A stretch of 64,000 nt of DNA from contig NZ_OZ060393.1 of the NCBI RefSeq assembly GCF_964059135.1, positions 1 through 64,000 on the forward strand, in the 5' to 3' direction. Each line of letters begins with the position of its first letter. Position 1 is the stretch's first letter. This document shows, piece by piece, positions 50,661 to 60,072 of this stretch. The translations under genes were made by a program, and so were the position numbers. This DNA is from Buchnera aphidicola (Symydobius americanus) (GTDB lineage: Bacteria; Pseudomonadota; Gammaproteobacteria; Enterobacterales; Enterobacteriaceae). The notes beneath the pieces are model-generated. The model saw only the letters and a program-made list of their open reading frames with translations. It was not told the origin of the DNA and ran no database searches.

Positions 50661-51673
50661 ATGCGTATATTAGGTATTGAAACTTCTTTTGATGATACTG
50701 GTATTGCAATTTATGATGATAATATAGGTTTAATAATCAATGAAGTATATAGTCAATCGCATATACATTCTGTATATGGTGGGGTAGTTCCAGAGTTAGC
50801 ATCTAGAGAACATATATATAAATTGGTTCCTTTAATTAAATATGTTTTAAAAAAAAAAAAATTTTTTTAAACAATATTAATGCAGTAGCATACACTGCAG
50901 GTCCAGGATTACCTGGCTCATTACTTGTTGGGGCATCTATTGGTTGTGCGTTAGCTTTTGCTTGTAATATTCCTGCAATTCCTGTTCATCATATGGAAGG
51001 TCATTTATTATCTCCAATGTTAGAAAAACATTCTCCTCAATTTCCATTTATTGCTTTATTAGTTTCTGGAAAACATACTCAATTAATTCTTGCTCATGAA
51101 ATGAGTAAATATGAATTATTAGGAGAAACACTCGATGATGCAGTAGGAGAAGTGTTTGATAAAATTGCTAAAGCATTAAATTTAGGGTATCCTGGTGGTG
51201 CAGTTCTTTCTACTTTTGCAAAAAAAGGAATATCGGGTAAATTTAATTTTCCGCATCCTATGAAGTATCATTCGAATTTTAATTTTAGTTTTTCAGGATT
51301 AAAAACTTTTACTTTAAATCTTATCCGAAAAAATTTACATAATATTCAGTCTTTGTTTGATATTGCTCGTGGTTTTGAAGATGCTGTAATTAACATATTA
51401 TCACATAAATGTGATCAAGCATTAAAATATACAGGTTTTCGTCAATTAGTAATAGCAGGAGGAGTTTCTTCTAATAAAAATTTGATTTTACATTTAGAAC
51501 GTATGTTATATAAATATCGCGGTAAATTATTTTATGCTCGTCCTGAATTTTGTACTGATAATGCTGCTATGATTGCTTATACTGGAATGATGTATTTTAA
51601 AAAATATTCTTTTAAAAAAATTGATATTATTGTTCGTCCCAAGTGGAAAATTACAGAGATTCATCCAATATAA
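50661..51673 (+). CDS. tsaD: tRNA N6-threonylcarbamoyladenosine transferase TsaD, frame broken at A13
   Basis: Puts threonylcarbamoyl on A37 of ANN-decoding tRNAs; normally essential. The first frame (50661-50870) gives [20 protein letters not shown] and [12 protein letters not shown], then stops right after an A13 run (50849-50861). The remainder continues in another frame ([33 protein letters not shown] with the metal-binding histidines) to 51673. One added A restores a single protein of 337 residues, exactly the E. coli length. Such poly-A frameshifts in Buchnera are known to be partly rescued by RNA polymerase slippage. The family SGGHT motif reads SGKHT here. Confidence 0.9.
50849..50861 (+). 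repeat. A13 homopolymer, probable transcriptional slippage site
   Basis: Thirteen consecutive A residues followed by seven T residues inside tsaD. As written, the upstream frame stops at 50868-50870; fourteen A residues, or two fewer, would join the two parts of the gene. It could also be a sequencing length error. Confidence 0.8.
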
Positions 51674-51682
51674 TTTTTAATA

Positions 51683-52339
51683 TTAAAATTGTTTATTTGT
51701 ATTATCCTGAAGATATAATATCAAATCTTTTATAGTAATTAACGGCATAGCATGTATGTTTGAAAATTTAATTATTTCTTTTATATTAGGCATACTACCA
51801 TCTTTATTTGTTAATTCACAGATAACACTCATTGGTTTAAATCCAGCTAATTTCATAATTTCAATGGATGCTTCTGTGTGACCAGCTCTGGAAAATATTC
51901 CTCCTTGATGTGCACAAACAGGAAATACATGACCCGGTCTGTTTAAATCAGATGGTTTTGCTGTATCTGGTATAGTTGCTTGGATTGTTTTAAGTCGATC
52001 TTTTGCTGATACTCCAGTAGATATTCCTTTAGATGCTTCAATACTTACTGTAAATCCTGTTTGGTAGGTGCTAGTATTATTTTTTACCATCATTGGTAAA
52101 TTTAATTGTTTTCTTTTATTTTCTGTGATACACAAACATACAATTCCACTTCCATATCGAATAGTTAATGCCATTTGTTGAGTAGTCATATTTTCACATG
52201 AAAATACTAAATCTCCTTCATTTTCTCTATTTTTATCATCTAATATAATTATTCCATTTTTTGATTGTAAAGTAGAAATTGCTAATTTTATTCGATCTTT
52301 AAAATTTCCAAATTGTTTTAATGAATAGTCGTTCATCAT
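51683..52339 (-). CDS. ribB: 3,4-dihydroxy-2-butanone-4-phosphate synthase
   Basis: Makes the four-carbon precursor of riboflavin from ribulose 5-phosphate. The 218-residue protein (217 in E. coli) has the metal/substrate motif DDKNRENEGDLVF near residue 34-46, RPGHVFPVCAHQGGIFSRAGHTEA near residue 135-158 and the ELTNKDGSMPN block. All catalytic motifs are intact. E. coli ribB is controlled by an FMN riboswitch; the 143 bases before this gene (52340-52482) are AT-only and show no such structure. Only nine bases separate its end from tsaD. Confidence 0.97.
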   Translation of the reverse strand: MMNDYSLKQFGNFKDRIKLAISTLQSKNGIIILDDKNRENEGDLVFSCENMTTQQMALTIRYGSGIVCLCITENKRKQLNLPMMVKNNTSTYQTGFTVSIEASKGISTGVSAKDRLKTIQATIPDTAKPSDLNRPGHVFPVCAHQGGIFSRAGHTEASIEIMKLAGFKPMSVICELTNKDGSMPNIKEIIKFSNIHAMPLITIKDLILYLQDNTNKQF

Positions 52340-52482
52340 GATAACCTTAATATAGGTTTTTATGAATCTTCTTTACATAATTAAAATAATGTACAAAGAT
52401 ATTTTTAAATTATTGTAATTATACATTTTTTATGTTTTATATAAAATATAAATTTTATATTTTTTATTTTTGAATTCATTAT

Positions 52483-53709
52483 ATGGAAGTATATTTGGTT
52501 GGTGGTGCAGTACGGGATAAATTGTTAAATATCTCTAATTCGGATCAAGATTGGGTGGTGGTAGGTTCTACTCCAGAACAATTAATTAAAAAGAAATATT
52601 TGCAAGTAGGAAAAGATTTTCCTGTATTTTTACATCCTCATACAAAAGAAGAATATGCTCTGGCTCGAACGGAACGTAAATTTGGATCTGGACATACAGG
52701 ATTTGTTACATACTTTTCTGCTGATGTCACTTTAGAAGAAGATTTGATGCGTCGTGATTTAACAATTAATGCTATTGCACAAAAAAAAAATGGAAATTAT
52801 ATTGATCCATTTAATGGAATTTCTGATCTTAAATTAGGTATATTAAGACATATTTCTTATTCTTTTCTAGAAGATCCGTTGCGTGTTTTAAGGGTTGCTA
52901 GATTTTCTGCTCGGTTTTCAAATTTGGGATTTATGATTTCTTATGATACATTATCTTTAATGTCCTTAATTTCTACTTCTAGAGAATTAAAATCTTTAAC
53001 TGTAGAAAGAATATGGAAGGAAACAGAAAAAGCTTTCCAAACTTTTTATCCTCATGTGTATTTTCAAGTATTATATATTTGTGGTGCTTTATCTGTTTTA
53101 TTCCCAGAATTTATGTGTTTATTTAATCAACATTCTTTTAATGTAAATAAAAATTTTTTTTTTAAACATCCTATTTTATTTTATTTAGCTTCTATTGCTC
53201 AATTTACTTCAAGAGTATCAATAAGGTTTTTATTTTTTTGTTTTTTAATTGCTCAACAAAAATTTTTGTTTTTGTATAAAATTCATACTTTTTATGATAA
53301 ATATATTACATATTTTATAAAAAATTTTTGTATGCGTTATAAAGTTTCATCTTATTTAAGAAAACTTTGTATGAATTTTTCTGGATTTTATGTTTTTTTA
53401 AACTTTTCGCGGTCCCAATCTTCAGAAAATATTGTATTGTTTCTAAATAAAATTGATGTTTGGAGAAAACCAAAACAATTTTATGATATTTTGATCGTAA
53501 TAAAATTTTTTCAAAATTCTCTTTTTATTAAAAATACCTTATTTAATATTAATATTACAACATTTTTATTAAAAGCGTATCATATTATGAAATCCGTTTC
53601 AATTTCTTCTATTATAAAATTAGGATTTCAAGGGAAAGAAATTAAATATGAATTGACTAAAATTAGATGTTTATTATTTGATCGCTGGAGGCGTATAAAT
53701 TTTATTTAA
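52483..53709 (+). CDS. cca: CCA-adding tRNA nucleotidyltransferase, HD motif lost
   Basis: Adds CCA to tRNA 3' ends. The 408-residue protein (412 in E. coli) keeps the polymerase head: VYLVGGAVRDKLL, the metal-binding DQDWVVVG, RTERKFGSGHTGF, RRDLTINAIAQ and EDPLRVLRVARF. In E. coli the C-terminal half carries an HD phosphohydrolase domain (CHDLGKG and HHGH); here the aligned region reads CFLIAQQ and the histidine pair is gone, while the flanking KIDVWRKPKQF is kept. It is essential in this genome because no tRNA gene in the window encodes CCA. An A10 run (52781-52790) stays in frame. Confidence 0.95.
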   Translation: MEVYLVGGAVRDKLLNISNSDQDWVVVGSTPEQLIKKKYLQVGKDFPVFLHPHTKEEYALARTERKFGSGHTGFVTYFSADVTLEEDLMRRDLTINAIAQKKNGNYIDPFNGISDLKLGILRHISYSFLEDPLRVLRVARFSARFSNLGFMISYDTLSLMSLISTSRELKSLTVERIWKETEKAFQTFYPHVYFQVLYICGALSVLFPEFMCLFNQHSFNVNKNFFFKHPILFYLASIAQFTSRVSIRFLFFCFLIAQQKFLFLYKIHTFYDKYITYFIKNFCMRYKVSSYLRKLCMNFSGFYVFLNFSRSQSSENIVLFLNKIDVWRKPKQFYDILIVIKFFQNSLFIKNTLFNINITTFLLKAYHIMKSVSISSIIKLGFQGKEIKYELTKIRCLLFDRWRRINFI

Positions 53710-53740
53710 GTGGTTATTTTTTTTTGAAATAAAATATTTT

Positions 53741-53764
53741 AAACGGTACCTAAAAGCACCGTTT
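53741..53764. terminator. Bidirectional terminator between cca and crr
   Basis: AAACGGT (53741-53747) pairs with ACCGTTT (53758-53764) around a ten-base loop; T residues follow on the plus strand and A residues precede it. It lies between convergent cca and crr. Confidence 0.75.
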
Positions 53765-53781
53765 TTAAATTATATATCTGT

Positions 53782-54285
53782 TCATTTTTTTATTTTCATG
53801 ATTACTGTTTTTCCTGCAATTGCTTGACCTGAGTATTTTTTAATTTTTTGAATTTGATCAATGTTTGATATTACTATTGGTGTTAAAATAGATTTTGCAT
53901 GTTTTATAATAAATTTTAAGTCATATTTTATTATTATATCACCAGCACTAACTATTTGATTTTCAGATGCAATTTTCTCAAATCCTTTTCCTTTTAATAA
54001 AATTGTATCAATTCCAAAATGTACAAACAATTCGATTTGATTTTCTGTAACAATAGAAAATGCATGCATTGTTTTAAAAATTTTTCCAATTTTACCATTT
54101 ACAGGAGCTACTATTCTATGACCAGATGGTTTAATTGCTATTCCATCACCGATAATTTTTTTTGAAAATACTTCATCTGGAACGTCTTTTATATTTGTTA
54201 TTGTTCCTGATACGGGGGAGATGATATCAGTATATTGAGAAGAGTTGGTTTGTTTTTTTTTAAAAAAATTAGAAAATAAATTCAT
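53782..54285 (-). CDS. crr: PTS glucose-specific enzyme IIA
   Basis: Soluble phosphocarrier that takes phosphate from HPr and passes it to a glucose-type EIIBC. The 167-residue protein (169 in E. coli) has SPVSGTITNIKDVPD, and the active-site region ELFVHFGIDTILLKGKGF with the phosphorylated histidine in VHFGIDT. The ending PIVISN is typical. Last gene of cysK-ptsH-ptsI-crr; no EIIBC gene is in the window. Confidence 0.97.
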   Translation of the reverse strand: MNLFSNFFKKKQTNSSQYTDIISPVSGTITNIKDVPDEVFSKKIIGDGIAIKPSGHRIVAPVNGKIGKIFKTMHAFSIVTENQIELFVHFGIDTILLKGKGFEKIASENQIVSAGDIIIKYDLKFIIKHAKSILTPIVISNIDQIQKIKKYSGQAIAGKTVIMKIKK

Positions 54286-54327
54286 ATTTTACCTTTAAAA
54301 TAACATTTTAATAAATAATCAATATTA

Positions 54328-56043
54328 TTATGTAGAAATAAAATTATTTACTAAATGTACAATTTCTTGTGTGGTTTTTTTCTTTAACGCCATTTTTGCT
54401 AATTTTTCAGCATCCCTGAATTTAATTGTTCGAATAATTTGTTTTATTTTTGGTATAGAAGATGGATTCATGCTAAACTCGTCTAAACCCATACCTATTA
54501 GTAAAATAGCGGCTTGTTCATTACTTGCCAATTCACCACACATACCAGTCCATTTTCCGGATTTGTGGGATGCCTGAATTACTGTATGAATAAGTTTTAA
54601 AATAGATGGACTCATAGGTTGGTATAAATTTGCAATTAAATCATTTCCTCGATCTACAGCAAGAGTATATTGTGTTAAATCATTAGTTCCAATACTGAAG
54701 AAATCTACTTCTTCTATTAAATAATTTGCAATAATTGCTGATGCTGGAGTTTCGATCATAATTCCTATCTGAATTTGATGATCAAATAATATATTTTTTT
54801 TGTGTAGTTGATCTTTTAATTTATTAATTTCGTTTTTTAAAATTCTAATTTCTTCTACCGAAATAATCATAGGAAATAATATTTTTAATTTTCCAAAAAT
54901 TGATGCTCTTAAAATAGCTTTTAATTGTGTATGTAATATATCTTTTCTATCTAAACTAATTCTAATAGCTCTCCATCCTAAAAATGGATTTTCTTCCTTT
55001 GGGAGATTCATATATGGAATTTCTTTATCTCCACCAATATCCATAGTTCTGATAATAACTGGTTTATTTCCCATTTTTTCTGCTACTTCGCGATATGCAA
55101 AAAATTGCTCTTCTTCTGAGGGTAGTTCATTTCTTTCCATAAACAGAAATTCGGTACGATATAATCCAATTGATTCTGCTCCATATTTTTTTGCATTAAT
55201 TACATCTTGAATATTTCCTATATTTGCACTAATTTCGATTTGATGATTATCAATTGTAATAGCTTTCAGATTTTTGAATTTCTTTAATCGTACGTTTTCA
55301 AAATCATATTTATTCTTAATTTTTTTAATGTGTTCAATAATTTCTTTTTTTGGGTTAATATAAATATGATTTTGAATTCCATCAAGTACTAAAAAATCTC
55401 CATTTTTTACTAATTGAGTAATATTTCCAGTACCTACAATTGCTGGAATTTCTAATGAACGAGCCATAATTGAAGTATGTGATGTTTCTCCTCCAAGATC
55501 AGTAATTAATCCTAATATATATTTAAAATTAATTTGAGCTGTTTCAGATGGAGTTAAATCTTTTGAAATTAAAATCACTTCGTGTTGAATATTTTCTAGA
55601 TCAATAACATTTAAATTAAGTATATTTCTTAATAATCTATTACCAATATCTCGGATATCAATTGCTCTGTTTTTTAAATATTCATCTTCTATTTTTTCTA
55701 ATTCTTTAATTTGTTCAGATATTATAATTTTTATAGCATATTCTGAGGTATTTAGTTGATTTCGAATTAAATAAGTAATTTCATTTTCTAATTCTTTATC
55801 TGTTAAGAGCATGATATGTCCTTCAAAAATTTCTTCTTCTTGATTTTTAAACAGGATTTTTGATTTTTTTTTAATATTTTTTAGTTGTTGAATAGTTTTT
55901 TTTCTTGCATTAAAAAATTTTTGAAGTTCTTCTTCGATTTGGTTTTTTGATATATTTTGTTGATGAATAATAATCGGTTCTTCTTGTAATAAAAATGCTT
56001 TTCCTAAAGCAATTCCTTTGGATGCTAAAATACCTGAAATCAT
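54328..56043 (-). CDS. ptsI: PTS enzyme I
   Basis: Transfers phosphate from phosphoenolpyruvate to HPr. I use the ATG at 56043: [19 protein letters not shown] matches the E. coli start and AGGTGAT precedes it; the frame runs upstream to 56148 without conservation. The product is 571 residues (575 in E. coli). Motifs are [13 protein letters not shown] with the phosphorylated histidine near residue 189, the PEP-binding blocks [10 protein letters not shown] and [17 protein letters not shown], and the catalytic-cysteine MCGELA. Confidence 0.98.
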   Translation of the reverse strand: MISGILASKGIALGKAFLLQEEPIIIHQQNISKNQIEEELQKFFNARKKTIQQLKNIKKKSKILFKNQEEEIFEGHIMLLTDKELENEITYLIRNQLNTSEYAIKIIISEQIKELEKIEDEYLKNRAIDIRDIGNRLLRNILNLNVIDLENIQHEVILISKDLTPSETAQINFKYILGLITDLGGETSHTSIMARSLEIPAIVGTGNITQLVKNGDFLVLDGIQNHIYINPKKEIIEHIKKIKNKYDFENVRLKKFKNLKAITIDNHQIEISANIGNIQDVINAKKYGAESIGLYRTEFLFMERNELPSEEEQFFAYREVAEKMGNKPVIIRTMDIGGDKEIPYMNLPKEENPFLGWRAIRISLDRKDILHTQLKAILRASIFGKLKILFPMIISVEEIRILKNEINKLKDQLHKKNILFDHQIQIGIMIETPASAIIANYLIEEVDFFSIGTNDLTQYTLAVDRGNDLIANLYQPMSPSILKLIHTVIQASHKSGKWTGMCGELASNEQAAILLIGMGLDEFSMNPSSIPKIKQIIRTIKFRDAEKLAKMALKKKTTQEIVHLVNNFIST

Positions 56044-56195
56044 AATATCACCTTTATTTGTATTTGATATAAAATATATTCTATTTTTATACGGATATAT
56101 TACTTGTATCAGGTAAAAATAGTATGGATTAAATTCATTCTCAAACAATCTTGAAAAATTAGTTTAAAGAATATATTATTTTTTAAATTTAGAAT

Positions 56196-56453
56196 TTATT
56201 CCATTTCTAACAGAATTTTTTCTAGATTTTTAATAGCTTCTTTTTCATCAATTCCATTGGCAGATAATGTTATTATGGTTCCTTGACTTAATCCTAATGT
56301 TTGTAGTTTAAATAAACTTTTTGCGTTTACAGATTTTTTATTTGATGTTATTAGGATTTCAGATTGAAATTTTTGTGCAGCATGGACAAATTTTGCTGCT
56401 GGTCTGGTATGTAATCCATGTTCAGAAATAATTTTAATATCTTTTTTTATCAT
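56196..56453 (-). CDS. ptsH: PTS phosphocarrier protein HPr
   Basis: Small phosphocarrier between enzyme I and the EIIA proteins. The 85 residues equal the E. coli length. The active-site histidine lies in EHGLHTRPAAKFV (residue 15), and SVNAKSLFKLQTLGLSQG covers the residue-46 region. It precedes ptsI by 152 bases. Confidence 0.98.
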   Translation of the reverse strand: MIKKDIKIISEHGLHTRPAAKFVHAAQKFQSEILITSNKKSVNAKSLFKLQTLGLSQGTIITLSANGIDEKEAIKNLEKILLEME

Positions 56454-56613
56454 GTTATATCTCTTTATTTGAATAAATAAGTTATTAGATACATTTAATT
56501 TTTAAATAAAATAATAATTTGATTATAATTTGATTTAATTTTCATTACTAATATTATTTAATACGATTATTTTTTAGTTTTAAAATATTTAAATTTACAT
56601 TATACTATAATTA

Positions 56614-57573
56614 TCATTTTTTGTAATATTCATCGGAAAATAATTCTGTACTTAAATATCTTTCTGCAGATGAAGGGAGAATTACTACTATATTTTTTTT
56701 ATTAAAATTAGGTCTTTTTTGTATTTTTAAAGCTGCTGCAAGTGCTGCTCCGGAAGATATTCCGCTGAGAATGCCTTCTTTTTTCATAAGAGCATGAGAC
56801 ATAATGAATGCTTCTTCATTAGATACTTGAATTACTTCATCAATTAATTCTAGTTTTAAATTTTTTGGGATAAATCCCGCTCCAATTCCTTGTATTTTAT
56901 GTGGACCTGGTTTAATTTTTAAACCGTATAAGGTTTGTGAAATTACTGGAGAATCACTTGGTTCAACAGCAACACTAATGAGATTAGGTTTTCTCTTGAT
57001 ATTTTTAATGTATTTTGTTATTCCTGTAATTGTTCCTCCTGTTCCCACTCCAGCTACTAGTATATCAATTTTGTTATTTAAAGATTTCCAAATTTCGGGA
57101 CCTGTTGTGATTTCATGTATTTTAGGATTAGCTGGATTGCTAAATTGTTCTAATAGAATATATTTTTTTGGATTTTGTTTAGCTATTTTTTGGGCTTGAT
57201 TGATTGCTCCTTGCATACCATCAGATTTATTTGTTAATTGTAGTTTTGCTCCTAATGCAATTAGAAGTTTTTGTCGTTCTATTGACATAGTTTCAGGCAT
57301 AGTTAAAGTAATTTTATATTTTCTAGCTGCTGCTACATAGGCAAGCGCTATTCCTGTATTTCCACTTGTAGCTTCTATTAGATGTGTGTCTTTATTGATC
57401 AATCCCTTTTTTTCGGCTTCCCAAATCATATTTGCCCCAATTCTACATTTTACACTAAAACTAGGATTACGAGATTCAATTTTTGCAAATATTCGTTTAT
57501 TTCCTATACTTTTTAATCTGACTAGTGGGGTATTTCCAATAGTTAACGAATTGTCTTGATAGAATGTTTTCAT
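56614..57573 (-). CDS. cysK: Cysteine synthase A
   Basis: PLP enzyme that makes cysteine from O-acetylserine (from CysE) and sulfide. The ATG at 57573 gives 319 residues (323 in E. coli) and [20 protein letters not shown] aligns with the family; a TTG at 57585 would add four. The PLP lysine lies in [12 protein letters not shown] near residue 41, then [26 protein letters not shown], and [11 protein letters not shown]. It heads the cysK-ptsHI-crr block, as in E. coli. Confidence 0.97.
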   Translation of the reverse strand: MKTFYQDNSLTIGNTPLVRLKSIGNKRIFAKIESRNPSFSVKCRIGANMIWEAEKKGLINKDTHLIEATSGNTGIALAYVAAARKYKITLTMPETMSIERQKLLIALGAKLQLTNKSDGMQGAINQAQKIAKQNPKKYILLEQFSNPANPKIHEITTGPEIWKSLNNKIDILVAGVGTGGTITGITKYIKNIKRKPNLISVAVEPSDSPVISQTLYGLKIKPGPHKIQGIGAGFIPKNLKLELIDEVIQVSNEEAFIMSHALMKKEGILSGISSGAALAAALKIQKRPNFNKKNIVVILPSSAERYLSTELFSDEYYKK

Positions 57574-57745
57574 GTTATTTCTCAATATTTTATATATATT
57601 TTTTATTTAAATATTTCTATTAATTATATTTAATAAATATTTGTACTATTATAATATTAATTATACATTTTAGTATGTATTGATATATTTATTAATTTTT
57701 TTATAATTTTTATATGTTAATATTCTAATTTTAGGTAATTTTATT

Positions 57746-59758
57746 ATGGAATCATTCAAAGAAAAAATTTTGAAGTTACGTATATTATTACGTTATCATG
57801 ATTATTTATATTTTTCTTTAGATAGTCCTATTATTTCTGATTTAGAATATGATATTTTATTAAAAAAATTAGAAAAATTAGAAACAAAATCAGGTCTTTA
57901 CTCGTTAGAAAAAAAATATCATCCAATTGGTTCAGTATTATCATATAATTTTGATACATGTAATCATATTGTTCCCATGTTATCATTAGATAATACTTTT
58001 ACTGTCCAGGGTTTGAAAAATTTTTACCGAAATATTTATAAGAAGATTAATAATAATCAAAAAATAAATTTTTTTTGTGATTTAAAATTTGATGGGTTAG
58101 CTTTAAGTTTATTATATAAAGACGGAAAATTTATTAGAGCATTAACTCGTGGAAATGGAATTAAAGGGGAGGATGTTACTCAAAATGCTAAATTTATAAA
58201 TAATATACCATTATTTTTATCTGGAGATGATATACCAGACTTATTAGAGGTTAGAGGTGAAGTATGCATGTTAAAGTCTGATTTTCATCGTTTAAATTCT
58301 TTAGCTATTAAAAATAATGATCGTATTTTTTCTAATACTCGTAATGCTGCGTCTGGCTCTTTACGTCAACATGATGTTTTAGTCACCAAAAAAAGAAATT
58401 TATTTTTTTATTGTTATGGATATAGTTATTTAAAAGGATTGCATAATTATTATTTTCATTCAGAACAATTAAAGATTTTACGTCAGTTTGGTTTTTTCAT
58501 CCATGATTATTGTTTATTGACTTCAACTATAGAAGAAATATTAGATTTTTATTTTAATACTATTAAAATACGTGAATCCTTAAGTTTTGATATTGATGGA
58601 GTTGTTATTAAATTGGATTCTATTATTTTACAAAATAAAATAGGATATACTTCAAAATTTCCAAAATGGGCAATTGCTTTTAAATTTTATTCAAAATCAG
58701 CATATACTAAGATTATTAATGTAAAGTATCAAGTGGGTCGAACTGGTATTATTACTCCAGTTGCTTATTTTCAGCCAGTATTTTTATCTGGTGCTTTTAT
58801 TCAAAAAGCTTCTTTATATAATAAACGGGAAATGAGTAAACTAAATCTCCGTTTTGGTGATACAATTATTATTGAAAGAATTGGAGATGTTATACCAAAA
58901 ATTACAGGTGTTCTTACTTCGAAACGTTCTTATAATATGAAAAGAATAGTTTTTACGAAATTTTGCCCTTCTTGTAATTCTATTTTGTATCATAATAAAA
59001 ATAACACATTTTCTAAATGTTATGCTTTCGATATTTGTATGGATCAAAAAGTACGAGTTATTGAACATTTTTTTTCTAAATTTGCATTGAATGCTGTAGG
59101 TTTTGGTATTAGTTTAATTCGTACTTTAGTATTTCAAAAATATATTAATAAACCTATCGATTGTTTTTATTTAGAAATAAATAATTTATCTAAATTAAAA
59201 CATTTAGGAAAAAAATCTCTTACAAAAATTGTTTATGCTATTAAAAAGTGTAAGTATACTACGTTAAATAGATTTATTTATGCTTTAGGTATCGATGACA
59301 TAGGAATAGAGTCTTCTAATTCTATTGCAAAATATTTTGGTTCTTTAGAGAAGATTATGAATTGTAATCTTCAACAGTTACATGATATTAAATATCTTGG
59401 ATCAGTCAGTGCTAATAATTTTTTTAAATTTATCCAGAATGATCGTAATATCAAAGATATAAATGATTTGATTTTACAGGTTGGAATTGTATTTATTCAA
59501 CAAGTCCCCTCGAAACTAATGCTTGAATCCAGTTTTTTATTGAATAAACGTGTTGTATGTACTGGAACTTTTAGTAGATTTTCTCGATCTCAAATAAAAG
59601 ATCGACTTTTAAATTATGGTGCTATTTTTTCTAACAATGTTTCTAAAAATACTGATTTTTTAATATCTGGAAAAAATCCTGGTTCAAAGATTTTACGAGC
59701 TCGTCAATTAAATATAAAAATTATTAAGGAAAACGAGATAGATGATTTAATAAAATAA
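57746..59758 (+). CDS. ligA: NAD-dependent DNA ligase
   Basis: Seals nicks during replication. The 670-residue protein (671 in E. coli) has the N-terminal NAD domain (HDYLYFSLDSPIISDLEYDIL), the adenylation lysine motif DLKFDGLALS near residue 113, the OB fold, the four-cysteine zinc finger (FCPSC and KCYAFDIC near residue 405-430), helix-hairpin-helix repeats, and a C-terminal BRCT domain (VVCTGTFSRFSRSQIKDRL). Complete. zipA, its usual upstream neighbour, is absent. Confidence 0.97.
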   Translation: MESFKEKILKLRILLRYHDYLYFSLDSPIISDLEYDILLKKLEKLETKSGLYSLEKKYHPIGSVLSYNFDTCNHIVPMLSLDNTFTVQGLKNFYRNIYKKINNNQKINFFCDLKFDGLALSLLYKDGKFIRALTRGNGIKGEDVTQNAKFINNIPLFLSGDDIPDLLEVRGEVCMLKSDFHRLNSLAIKNNDRIFSNTRNAASGSLRQHDVLVTKKRNLFFYCYGYSYLKGLHNYYFHSEQLKILRQFGFFIHDYCLLTSTIEEILDFYFNTIKIRESLSFDIDGVVIKLDSIILQNKIGYTSKFPKWAIAFKFYSKSAYTKIINVKYQVGRTGIITPVAYFQPVFLSGAFIQKASLYNKREMSKLNLRFGDTIIIERIGDVIPKITGVLTSKRSYNMKRIVFTKFCPSCNSILYHNKNNTFSKCYAFDICMDQKVRVIEHFFSKFALNAVGFGISLIRTLVFQKYINKPIDCFYLEINNLSKLKHLGKKSLTKIVYAIKKCKYTTLNRFIYALGIDDIGIESSNSIAKYFGSLEKIMNCNLQQLHDIKYLGSVSANNFFKFIQNDRNIKDINDLILQVGIVFIQQVPSKLMLESSFLLNKRVVCTGTFSRFSRSQIKDRLLNYGAIFSNNVSKNTDFLISGKNPGSKILRARQLNIKIIKENEIDDLIK

Positions 59759-59769
59759 TTTTTTTTTTT

Positions 59770-59842
59770 TGGGTCGTGCAGGATTTGAACCTGCGACCAA
59801 TTGATTAAAAGTCAACTGCTCTACCAACTGAGCTAACGACCC
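59770..59842 (-). tRNA. tRNA-Lys (anticodon UUU)
   Basis: On the minus strand acceptor GGGTCGT pairs with ACGACCC, the D arm is GCTCAGTTGGTAGAGC, the anticodon loop CTTTTAA has TTT, and the T arm is GCAGGTTCAAATCCTGC. No CCA is encoded; an AAAA run follows directly. E. coli has lysV with val tRNAs beside gltX. Confidence 0.97.
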
Positions 59843-59852
59843 GAAATTTTTA

Positions 59853-59925
59853 TGGGTAATGACGGGTTCGAACCGCCGACTTCCTCCGTGTAAAGGAGGC
59901 GCTCTACCAACTGAGCTAATCACCC
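59853..59925 (-). tRNA. tRNA-Val (anticodon UAC)
   Basis: Acceptor GGGTGAT pairs with ATTACCC (one T-G pair), CCTCC/GGAGG encloses the loop TTTACAC with anticodon TAC, and the T arm is GGCGGTTCGAACCCGTC. No CCA is encoded. It corresponds to the E. coli valUXY genes near gltX, reduced to a single copy. Confidence 0.96.
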
Positions 59926-60072
59926 GTAAAATAACAAATTATAATATATTTTAAAGGGCAAATAAAAACTAGTCAATCTTTTTAATTGAAAATATTGATT
60001 TTTTTTTATTTAATTTACAAAATTATTAAAACTCATTTGAAAATTTGATAATTTTTACAAGAATATTTATAT

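Noticed and set aside
52340..52482. Possible FMN riboswitch before ribB
   Set aside because: The spacer is only 143 bases, AT-only, shared with the cca promoter, and has none of the conserved GC-rich elements of that riboswitch.
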